Shown: positions 1-6,234 of the stretch, piece after piece | How positions within the stretch are numbered: the first letter of the stretch is position 1 | How the letters are laid out: the number at the start of each line of letters is the position of its first letter | DNA from: Nitrospinota bacterium | GTDB taxonomy: Bacteria; Nitrospinota_A; UBA7883; JACRLM01 | Reading direction: 5' to 3' | NCBI GenBank assembly: GCA_016208975.1 | Contig: JACQXA010000001.1 | Span: 189,834-253,833, forward strand | DNA length: 64,000 nucleotides | Translations under genes and position numbers: made by a program | Notes under the pieces: model-generated | The model's input: the letters and a program-made list of their open reading frames with translations, nothing else | Databases searched by the model: none | What the model was told of the DNA's origin: nothing

Positions 1-5
1 CTCTG

Positions 6-1010
6 GTGGTTACATCCAACAGCCACGAGCCGCCAATGGGCCGGGTGAAATCCGCCGGGCATGAAATGGATGGCGAGGTGTACCTGGATTTCACGATTCC
101 CGAGGCTCAACAGCTGAATCCTTTTCTGCCTTTTCTCCAAAGCCTGGCTGACAATTTGGTTGTCAATCATCCGTCCGGGCCGGTGAAGGTGGCGGTGGTG
201 GATGTGGTGAACCAGTATGGCGAAAGAACGGCGGGAGGCGACCATCTGGCGGAATCGCTCCGTCGTTATGTTTGCGGCAGGCCCCAGTTCTCGTGCGCCA
301 ATCCAGCCGACATCGCGGTCGGCCTATCGCAAAACAAGGTTTCAACGTCCAGTTGGCTTGGCGACCATGGCGCAATGTTAATGTTGAAAACTCTCAATGC
401 TACAGCGCTAATCAGCGGCCACGCGAGGATGGAGACTGGGATGATTGACCTTGCTCTGCAGGCGGTTTTCATTTCGGATGGCGAAGCCCCGGGCAGGATG
501 TGGCGCAGATTCACTTTTACCCCGGCGGAATTGGGCGTGACTCCGGAGGATTTCGAGAAAGTTACCGCTACCAATCATCCTGTCCCGGCTGGCGCGCTGA
601 AAATATGTGTTAAGGAAACAGCTATACTGGAAGGCGCTAAAGCTGAGTTCATAGAGTACGCTCCGGTGGACCGGTTCAGCGGAAGACGAATCCCTGCAAT
701 CGCGGATTTTTACGCATCCCTTGATGGAGAACCGTTGCGTATTGATTTCGCCAACGGGTGTTTTTTCGATGGCGTTATCGCATCCGGAGAACATGAAATC
801 AAATTCGGATTTAGGGCCTCCGGTGACATGGGGGGTTTTGTGGAGAAGGATTTTAAAACAACCATCAGCGCTGGAGAGACTGAACAGATTCACTTGATGG
901 GCGGCATGCAGAACGGCGTTGCTGTAATCGCCGCGGATATTGACAGACAGCGAACGCCTTTAACCAACCAGCCTGTCAGGCAAGCCCCTAAAGACGCTAA
1001 AGAGAATTAG
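6..1010 (+). CDS. FlgO/CsgG-like protein, 5' end outside the window
   Basis: The frame is open to the window edge, so the true start and any signal peptide lie upstream; position 6 is only the first start-like codon (GTG). An early segment has the pattern VKVAVVDVVNQYG followed by an LAESLRRY helix, and later a strand resembling 'ALISGHARMETGMIDLALQAV'-type repeats split over two segments. This resembles FlgO/CsgG-type outer-membrane lipoprotein domains, in which a nucleotide-binding-like fold precedes a 'tG.v....' strand. The C-terminal half (about residue 190 on) is a predicted beta-rich region with no family I recognise. The stop overlaps the stop of the HU gene by 4 bp in convergent orientation, so there is no room for a terminator. 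Function unknown; an envelope role is a guess from the fold pattern. Confidence 0.5.
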   Translation: MVTSNSHEPPMGRVKSAGHEMDGEVYLDFTIPEAQQLNPFLPFLQSLADNLVVNHPSGPVKVAVVDVVNQYGERTAGGDHLAESLRRYVCGRPQFSCANPADIAVGLSQNKVSTSSWLGDHGAMLMLKTLNATALISGHARMETGMIDLALQAVFISDGEAPGRMWRRFTFTPAELGVTPEDFEKVTATNHPVPAGALKICVKETAILEGAKAEFIEYAPVDRFSGRRIPAIADFYASLDGEPLRIDFANGCFFDGVIASGEHEIKFGFRASGDMGGFVEKDFKTTISAGETEQIHLMGGMQNGVAVIAADIDRQRTPLTNQPVRQAPKDAKEN

Positions 1011-1333
1011 CCAGCGGAAGCCTGACTGCCGGAACCCTGCCCTTGCGCGCCCGGTTCTTCGTGATCCACCACCTCGCGGAAATCCTTGCCCGTCTTGAAA
1101 AACGGCACTTTCTTGGCGGGAACAGAAACCTTCTCGCCGGTCTTAGGGTTCCTCCCCTCTTTCTGCGCCCGATGCCTTACGCGGAAAGAGCCGAACCCAC
1201 GGATCTCAACCTTGTCCCCATTGGCCAGCGCTTCAATGATGCTGTTGGTGAAAATGTTGATGATTTCTTCGGCCTGCTGCTTCTTTACATTGATTTTTTC
1301 AGCCAGCTTCTCGGCCATTTCGGATTTTGTCAT
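1007..1333 (-). CDS. HU/IHF-family DNA-binding protein
   Basis: A 108-residue member of the bacterial histone-like HU/IHF family. It starts MTKSEMAEKLAEKINV (the two-helix dimerisation part). It contains the signature FGSFRVRHRAQKEGRNPKTG near residues 48-67, the beta arm that inserts into the minor groove, with the intercalating-proline context 'RNPKTGE'. It ends with the usual VPFFKTGKDFRE strand and helix. About 18 extra residues rich in Gly, Ser, Ala and Gln follow the normal end near residue 90, a low-complexity tail not needed for the fold. Such proteins bend DNA and help chromosome compaction; IHF also aids sigma-54 promoters, which are frequent in this window, but no link is shown here. 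HU and IHF beta cannot be separated by eye. Confidence 0.93.
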   Translation of the reverse strand: MTKSEMAEKLAEKINVKKQQAEEIINIFTNSIIEALANGDKVEIRGFGSFRVRHRAQKEGRNPKTGEKVSVPAKKVPFFKTGKDFREVVDHEEPGAQGQGSGSQASAG

Positions 1334-1492
1334 AAAAATCCCCTGCCACCGTAATAGTGATTTCTATTTATGCGCTTCACCAAGAACTACAAGACCCCGA
1401 CTCAACCAACGGGATGAATGTAACAAAACAAAAACTTCCAGTCAACATCATCCCAAAACAATCCTCAAAAAAAAGGGGGGAGGCTACGCGCC

Positions 1493-1723
1493 CTACCCCG
1501 CCTTGTCTTCGAACACGTCCTCAAAATGAGTGTCCACATACCTGTCGAGCATGTCGTTGAGCCTGTCCTGGAAATAGTCGATGTCCGCTATATCCGTAAT
1601 ATTGTCCAGGAAATGCCTTATTAAAGACTGAACCACGGCCTCTACCTCTTCCAGGGTGAAATCGTTTTCCACCAGAAGCTTGTTTATCGAGGCAACTACG
1701 TTGCTTATCTTTTTCTGATCCAT
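1493..1723 (-). CDS. small acidic helical protein, unknown function
   Basis: A 76-residue protein starting at the ATG at 1723. A GGAG lies 5 nt upstream of it, which favours this ATG over the GTG one codon earlier. The sequence is predicted almost wholly alpha-helical, acidic, with hydrophobic heptads (VVASINKLLVENDFTLEEV, then LIRHFLDNITDIADIDY). There is no signal peptide, membrane segment or cysteine. I do not recognise a family. Length, a good ribosome-binding site and normal codon use support a real gene. It lies downstream of the tRNA-Ala region on the opposite strand and upstream of the HU gene on the same strand, separated from it by 159 bp of A- and G-rich sequence. Confidence 0.6.
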   Translation of the reverse strand: MDQKKISNVVASINKLLVENDFTLEEVEAVVQSLIRHFLDNITDIADIDYFQDRLNDMLDRYVDTHFEDVFEDKAG

Positions 1724-1997
1724 CACGGCTCCAAAACGTATCTACTTTTCCGCTGATTATAACAGAAATTAATCTAGGCAAAGAATTTTATCTTTGATTT
1801 TCAAGACGATGTGAAGATTAACTAGGTCCCAAGACCGAAAACCGCTCTTTCTGTGGGAAACCGCGCCTTCTTAAAACCTGCTTCGCCACTTTAGAAACGG
1901 CGCGAACCGCTTGAAAGCCCCTGCCCGCGACTAAAGTCCTATCAGTATGCGATTTAAAGACCCAACTGTAATTTAGCAATTTGGGTTCAATATTCAT
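1724..1997. other. intergenic region without supported gene
   Basis: Between the small acidic protein and the tRNA promoter I see no coding frame with a ribosome-binding site. An 86-codon minus-strand frame at 1818-2078 crosses the tRNA gene and its promoter and is not credible. Confidence 0.5.
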
Positions 1998-2026
1998 TTG
2001 ACAATTAAGCGCCCATTTTGTAAATT
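1998..2026 (+). promoter_or_regulatory. sigma-70 type promoter of tRNA-Ala
   Basis: A perfect -35 box TTGACA (1998-2003) is followed after 17 bp by TAAATT (2021-2026), and the mature tRNA starts 11 bp further on. Spacing and position fit a housekeeping stable-RNA promoter. Confidence 0.75.
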
Positions 2027-2036
2027 TGAATGCTTC

Positions 2037-2112
2037 GGGGCTGTGGCGCAGTTGGGAGCGCGCTTGAATGGCATTCAAGAGGCCAGGGGTTCAAATCCCC
2101 TCAGCTCCACCA
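2037..2112 (+). tRNA. tRNA-Ala(GGC), CCA encoded
   Basis: Cloverleaf read directly. The acceptor stem GGGGCTG pairs with CAGCTCC (one G-T pair), with discriminator A and encoded CCA at 2110-2112. The D arm is GCGCAGTTGGGAGCGC. The anticodon stem is CTTGA/TCAAG, and the 7-nt loop ATGGCAT puts GGC at positions 34-36. The T arm GGGGTTCAAATCCCC is canonical. The 3' part of the gene is duplicated at 3384-3404, which marks it as an integration site. Confidence 0.95.
2088..2108 (+). repeat. attachment-site repeat, copy 1 (inside tRNA-Ala)
   Basis: A 21-bp direct repeat (GGTTCAAAT...CAGCTCC), identical to 3384-3404 and covering the T arm and acceptor 3' strand. Similarity continues a few bases with one change (ACCAA against GCCAA). 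It is the expected core of a tRNA-targeted integration and remakes an intact tRNA. Confidence 0.85.
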
Positions 2113-2159
2113 ATTCTTTCAATCGGTTTACGGTCTTAAACCCGCCTTCATTTTCTGCG

Positions 2160-2180
2160 ACTACAGTCAAATTGCAGTCA
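2160..2180. repeat. 21-bp direct repeat, copy 1 (in integrase tail)
   Basis: The 21 bases from ACTACAGTC to TGCAGTCA recur exactly at 3203-3223. Here they encode DCNLTV of the integrase fragment on the minus strand. The second copy lies upstream of higB without a matching frame, so it is either a scrap of another integrase gene or a recombination-associated site. Confidence 0.7.
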
Positions 2181-2503
2181 GTTTTGTCCAATACCGACAC
2201 ATCCTTTTTAAGGCTATCCACGCTGTGATGAGCGTATCGTTGCGTCATCCGCATGTCTTTGTGCCCTAAAAGATTCGCTATCGCGTATATGTCCGTACCT
2301 GACTGCGAAAGCTTTGTGGCCACTGTGTGGCGCAGATCGTGGAAACGGAAATTCTCGATCCCGGCTCTCTTGCAAGCGGCCCTGAACGCCCGGCCAAGGT
2401 GGGATTTGTATTCGCCTGACACATCCCCAATCGGTGAGTCTGCGCTAAGCCGCCTCTTTCACCTCCTGTTCCTTGGGCGGAATTTTACTAAAAATCAAGA
2501 ATC

Positions 2504-2800
2504 TCACCCCACCTTCGTTAACGGCTCATACCTGACATGCCGTTGGCCCGCATGCCATAAATCCCAATCGCGCTGGAGGTTCAACCAGAACTCGGGGCCT
2601 GTCCGGAATGTTTCGCCAAATGCAAGGGCTGTGTCGGCGGAGACGCCGCGTTTCCCGTTGATGATTTCGTTCAGGCGGGCGTAGGGCCATTTTAAATGGC
2701 GGGCTAGCTCCACCTGGGTAATGCCCATCGGCTCTATAAATTCCTTCAACAACATCTCGCCGGGATGCGTAGGGGGGCGTTTTTTCGGTAGCATCGCCAT
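2504..2800 (-). CDS. higA: HigA-family antitoxin (XRE helix-turn-helix)
   Basis: A 98-residue antitoxin. It opens with the family signature PPTHPGEMLLKEFIEPMGIT (about residues 9-28). A helix-turn-helix follows (QVELARHLKWPYARLNEIINGKRG), then the typical VSADTALAFGETFRTGPEFWLNLQ segment. HigA neutralises the HigB toxin and represses the shared promoter. It starts 6 bp after the higB stop, in the toxin-first order typical of higBA. The perfect palindrome at 3111-3133 is its probable operator. The pair sits between two att repeats and so probably came in with the mobile element and outlived it. Confidence 0.92.
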   Translation of the reverse strand: MAMLPKKRPPTHPGEMLLKEFIEPMGITQVELARHLKWPYARLNEIINGKRGVSADTALAFGETFRTGPEFWLNLQRDWDLWHAGQRHVRYEPLTKVG

Positions 2801-2806
2801 TTCTCC

Positions 2807-3097
2807 TTAGTGATAATCCAATATCTCGACATTCACAGCGTCATCGCCCTCCCATTGGAAAACGATTCGCCATTGGTCATTGATCCGTAAGCTCCAGTAC
2901 CCCCGCCTGTCGCCCCTCAACTTCTCCAATCTGTTCGACGGCGGAATCAGCAGGAACTCGACCGAAGGGGCGGCGTTTATCTGGTCTAAAAGCCTCCTTG
3001 CCTTTCCATGCAACTCTTTCGGAAGCTTCCGCGCATGACGGCTTTCAACTCCGTCATAAACATCCTGCGTCATCTTCCCGGCCAGATTACGGATCAT
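2807..3097 (-). CDS. higB: HigB-family toxin (RelE superfamily mRNA interferase)
   Basis: A 96-residue toxin of the HigB/RelE fold. It has the family landmarks ARKLPKELHGKARRLLDQI, then IPPSNRLEKLRGDRRGYWSLRINDQWRIVFQWEG and the terminal VEILDYH. Enzymes of this family cut ribosome-bound mRNA; basic residues in the RGDRRG and RINDQWR strands usually form the active site. It is the first gene of the pair, and no clear Shine-Dalgarno precedes its ATG. It looks intact, unlike the surrounding integrase remnants. Confidence 0.92.
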   Translation of the reverse strand: MIRNLAGKMTQDVYDGVESRHARKLPKELHGKARRLLDQINAAPSVEFLLIPPSNRLEKLRGDRRGYWSLRINDQWRIVFQWEGDDAVNVEILDYH

Positions 3098-3110
3098 GAA
3101 TGGAGTGTAT

Positions 3111-3133
3111 CATATATCGAGATACGATATATG
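3111..3133 (-). promoter_or_regulatory. palindromic operator of higBA
   Basis: A perfect inverted repeat of 9-bp arms, CATATATCG and CGATATATG, separated by AGATA, lies 14 bp upstream of the higB start. On the minus strand the TATGAT that could serve as a -10 box overlaps it. Position and symmetry fit a HigA-binding autoregulatory operator. Confidence 0.75.
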
Positions 3134-3202
3134 CCTTTTTTCAATAAATTGCGCTCTTAAAATGGCCCTTTGATTGTGAATCATGGGGAAACCGCGTTTC
3201 CC

Positions 3203-3223
3203 ACTACAGTCAAATTGCAGTCA
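3203..3223. repeat. 21-bp direct repeat, copy 2
   Basis: Exact copy of 2160-2180, located about 80 bp upstream of the higBA operator. It is probably a fragment of a related integrase tail. Confidence 0.7.
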
Positions 3224-3383
3224 AAATCAGCGAAATTGGCCGTAACTGGCCGTAATCGCCGCAAAATACAAATCCTGCCAACAGTCTGAAATAAAAAGCG
3301 TAGCGGTCTATCCAAAGCAGTATCAGGCGGTTAGAAAAATACCCTCAAAACCCTTGAAAACGAATGGGGTTCAGGTGGTCGGA

Positions 3384-3404
3384 GGTTCAAATCCCCTCAG
3401 CTCC
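3384..3404 (+). repeat. attachment-site repeat, copy 2
   Basis: Exact 21-bp copy of the tRNA-Ala 3' segment 2088-2108. Bases upstream (GGTGGTCGGAG) do not continue a tRNA, so it is only the distal att half. The two copies bound a 1.3-kb interval holding the first integrase remnant and higBA. Confidence 0.85.
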
Positions 3405-3455
3405 GCCAAATTCAAATGGTTACAAAAGCCGTTTATCCCACTGTCAACCAAACTG

Positions 3456-3644
3456 TCAACCACTCCGGTAAACACCCCAGCCGCCTGCCCGGCGATAGCT
3501 TTTGTTCAGAGCCTCCGCCGCCTGCTCCAAAACCACGTTTCGGCAAAGATGCGTGTATTTCTCCGACATCCCCAGCGTGGCGTGTCCGAGAAACTCCTGA
3601 ATCACCCTTTGGTTCATACCGGCCATCGCAAGACGGGAAGACTT
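3456..3644 (-). pseudogene. second tyrosine recombinase remnant
   Basis: Reading the minus strand in frame from 3644 to the TGA at 3456-3458 gives SSRLAMAGMNQRVIQEFLGH, then ATLGMSEKYTHL and about 30 further residues. This is the LAMAG-x-N-x-R-x-IQE-x-LGH-x-x-x-x-M-x-x-KY-x-HL block of a tyrosine recombinase with its catalytic His and Tyr. The LRH box just upstream is gone and the frame stops soon after 3660 in unrelated sequence. It differs clearly from the fragment at 2075-2422, so it comes from another element. It lies directly outside att copy 2, as expected for tandem integrations at one tRNA. Confidence 0.7.
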
Positions 3645-3843
3645 GATACTGATGCTTCTGGATTTATTACGTATCTTGGCCGGTTAACGCTCCAGTTGAC
3701 GGTGCGCAGTCCAGCATTGATTTATTGTAATGCACTATTATTAAATTGATTTATCAAATTCAACGGTTTAACATTATCAAGCCGTCAAGGACATTTGTCC
3801 ATATTTACTGATTTAGCTACATGTTTCAAAAAGAATTAAGGGT

Positions 3844-4890
3844 ATGGACAAACGAATCACCTTTCTTTCCAAATGTGTTCAAGAACGGCTCGATCTGATA
3901 CAGCCAATCCCTTCACTCTCCTCCCCGGTGGGATACACATACCCGGACGCAAACGAACTCCAGCAACCGCCAGGAGAAGATCGCCTTGCCCTTGAACAGT
4001 TGGCCGAAGGAGGCTTCATTCAGAGAATCTTTTTCGACAAGATTCATCTCTGTCCCAGCTGTGAGCATTACCACCTCAATTTCCGGGAAACGTGCCCAGC
4101 CTGCCAGTCCTCCGATGTTTCTATTATCGACATCATCCATCACCTTAAGTGCGCCTACAGTGGCCCGGAAAAGGAGTTCCGGGAGGGAACGCGCCTGGTC
4201 TGCCCCAAATGCGCCCGCACTTTGCGCCACATCGGAGTTGATTATGAGAAACCGACCCGGAACTTCCTGTGCGCAAGTTGCTCAAATATCTTCATGGAGC
4301 CGAACATCTCCTGCGTTTGCATCCATTGCAACGCGATTACGCCTGTCCACCTTCTTGAAGTTGCGACGCTCAACTCGTACCGGGTAACGACAAAGGGAAT
4401 GCACGCAGTGGAACGGGGGGTTATAGACGATCCTTTGGGGACGGAATTGTACGTCCGGGAAACTGGCACATATACCTTCGATTTCCTCTGTCATCAACTA
4501 AAGCACGAACTCTCCCGCTGGTACCGCTACAAGCGCCAGTTCAGTATCATGGCCCTGGCCTTGATAGTCTCCCCGGAATTCGAGCCGCGTTTCGGCCGGA
4601 ACGGTTGGCGCCAGTTCCACAAGCTTATATCCGACACCGTCATCGGGACACTGCGGGACTGCGACTTGACCGCCCCGTGGGATGAAGAGAAGTTCGCCAT
4701 GCTTCTTCCCGATACGCCCGAGCAAAACGCCGTACTCGTAACCGACCGGCTTGCGGAGCGGTTGAACAACCTGGCCCGCGAGCGTTACGAAGGGATGGCC
4801 CGCATTACGGCGGCAGTGACCGGTAGCCCCGAGGAGCGTCTCGACGTGGACGGTATCCTGAAATTGCTTGCAGGCCGGCTGAGCGCCTGA
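3844..4890 (+). CDS. TackOD1-type zinc protein with degenerate GGDEF domain
   Basis: 348 residues. Residues about 70-165 are rich in CxxC pairs (LCPSC...CPAC, VCPKC, LCASC, CVCIHC), two or three zinc ribbons in the style of TackOD1 metal-binding modules. From about residue 228 to the end runs a GGDEF-like fold (RYKRQFSIMALAL, then RDCDLTAPWDEEKFAMLLPDT). The catalytic GG(D/E)EF is replaced by WDEEKF, so diguanylate cyclase activity is unlikely; a regulatory or c-di-GMP-related binding role is inferred. It starts the polysaccharide cluster, 22 bp before the glycosyltransferase, and probably controls it. A small inverted repeat GGACA-TT-TGTCC lies at 3789-3800 upstream. Confidence 0.75.
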   Translation: MDKRITFLSKCVQERLDLIQPIPSLSSPVGYTYPDANELQQPPGEDRLALEQLAEGGFIQRIFFDKIHLCPSCEHYHLNFRETCPACQSSDVSIIDIIHHLKCAYSGPEKEFREGTRLVCPKCARTLRHIGVDYEKPTRNFLCASCSNIFMEPNISCVCIHCNAITPVHLLEVATLNSYRVTTKGMHAVERGVIDDPLGTELYVRETGTYTFDFLCHQLKHELSRWYRYKRQFSIMALALIVSPEFEPRFGRNGWRQFHKLISDTVIGTLRDCDLTAPWDEEKFAMLLPDTPEQNAVLVTDRLAERLNNLARERYEGMARITAAVTGSPEERLDVDGILKLLAGRLSA

Positions 4891-4912
4891 GCGCAGGCGA
4901 AAGGAGCGCATC

Positions 4913-6232
4913 TTGATAGAGTGGGCGATCTACCTGATTCGTGACGGCGCCGGCTTTATCGGTGTCACGTTCGATTTTATTATCGCCTCCTGGCCATCCG
5001 ATTTCGTCCGTATATTCTGGGCTCTCGTGTTTTTGGAGATCCCCCGCTATCTCTTCTCCGATTTCTATGTCCTCTGGCTCCACGCAAAGGGGATATTCGT
5101 AGAGCCAACCGGCGTTTCGCCGCTTACACGGCGGCCTCTTATCTCCATTGTCCTGCCGGCCCTCAACGAGGAGGAGATCATCGGCAACACCGTCGCGTCC
5201 ATGTATGAGCAGGATTACGACAATATCGAGATCATCATCGTTGACGACGGCTCCACCGATGACACGCCCCTCATTTGCCAAAAGCTACAGGCGGAGGGAA
5301 AGATCCGTTACTTCCGGTTCGACACGCGCCAGGGGAAATCGGCGGCCCTCAACTTCGGCGCCCGCCTGTCGCGGGGGGAATACATCATATTCGGCGACAC
5401 GGACTCCACCTTCGACAGAGGCTCCATCACCAACATCATGCGTTATTTCTCCGATCCGAATATCGGGGCTGTCTCCGGGAACCTGGGCGTGCGAAACATG
5501 TACGCCAATCTGCTAACAAGGTTTCAGGCCATCGAGTATCTGGTTTCTTTCACCGTGGGACGCCGTTTCAAGGCGGCCACTGGCATACTGTCCATCGCCC
5601 CCGGCGCTTTCGGAGCGTTCCGGCGCGACGTGGTGGAGCGTGTGGGAGGGCACGAACCTGGGCCCGGCAACGACTCCGACCTGACAATCCGCATCCGCAA
5701 AATCGGGTATCAAATCGCCTTCGCGCCAGACGCCACCTGCCTGACCGACTCTCCCACCCGGTTCCGCCAGTGGCGCAAGCAACGGCTGAGGTGGGACCGC
5801 AACATCATCAGGAACCGGGTACGCAAACACAAGGACGTCTTCGATTGGAGAAATATGAGCTTCTCCATTCTCAACCTTATCAGCTTCGTTGACGTCCTCT
5901 TTTTCTCGATTTTCCTGTCGATCATCTGGCTGATATATGTCGTGGACATGGCCCTCCACTATTCCGAGGTCGCCGGCATGGTCTTCCTGGCCAACTATTT
6001 GCTCCACACCCTTAACAAGTTCGCTCAGGTATCCATCGCGATGACGATTCTGGAACCACAGCGCAGGGATGAATATCTGGCGCTCTATTGGGTCATCCCG
6101 CTGTTCAGCTTTTATCGGATAGCCATCCGGCTTGTCCGTATCACCGCCACCGTCCAGGAGATGCTTTTTCGCATGTCTTACCGGGACACCTTCGCGCCGA
6201 TGCACGTACAGCCGCAGATGGAGGTCTATTAA
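4913..6232 (+). CDS. membrane-bound processive family 2 glycosyltransferase
   Basis: 439 residues, TTG start with AAAGGAG 6 nt upstream. Two N-terminal membrane segments are followed by the GT-A core: IVLPALNEEE, then VDDGSTDDT (about residue 109), GDTDS (about 161), DSDLTIRIRK (about 255) and QRLRW (about 289). This D, DxD, D, QxxRW set marks processive synthases of the PgaC/BcsA/hyaluronan type, which polymerise a sugar at the inner membrane and pass it through their own channel. Three or four more membrane segments follow. There is no PilZ domain, so any c-di-GMP control would come from a partner. With the TolC-glycosidase fusion and HlyD protein downstream it suggests a synthesis and export unit for an exopolysaccharide of unknown composition. 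Confidence 0.9.
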   Translation: MIEWAIYLIRDGAGFIGVTFDFIIASWPSDFVRIFWALVFLEIPRYLFSDFYVLWLHAKGIFVEPTGVSPLTRRPLISIVLPALNEEEIIGNTVASMYEQDYDNIEIIIVDDGSTDDTPLICQKLQAEGKIRYFRFDTRQGKSAALNFGARLSRGEYIIFGDTDSTFDRGSITNIMRYFSDPNIGAVSGNLGVRNMYANLLTRFQAIEYLVSFTVGRRFKAATGILSIAPGAFGAFRRDVVERVGGHEPGPGNDSDLTIRIRKIGYQIAFAPDATCLTDSPTRFRQWRKQRLRWDRNIIRNRVRKHKDVFDWRNMSFSILNLISFVDVLFFSIFLSIIWLIYVVDMALHYSEVAGMVFLANYLLHTLNKFAQVSIAMTILEPQRRDEYLALYWVIPLFSFYRIAIRLVRITATVQEMLFRMSYRDTFAPMHVQPQMEVY

Positions 6233-6234
6233 CT

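Larger units (their letters stand above)
2075..2422 (-). pseudogene. tyrosine recombinase (integrase), C-terminal fragment
   Basis: Only about 115 codons remain. They contain the second half of the catalytic domain: the HDLRHT box (His and Arg), LLGH (His) and the nucleophile Tyr in MTQRYAHHS. The N-terminal core-binding domains and the first catalytic Arg are missing, so it should be inactive. The reading frame runs backwards through the 3' end of tRNA-Ala and ends in ELRGFEPLAS, the familiar tail of integrases whose att site is a tRNA gene. The upstream break lies between 2423 and 2503, just before higA. It is a remnant of an element integrated into tRNA-Ala. Confidence 0.85.

Noticed and set aside
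3354-3749. 131-codon and 76-codon plus-strand ORFs beyond the second att repeat
   Set aside because: They are antisense to the integrase remnant read on the minus strand and start inside or near the att repeat.
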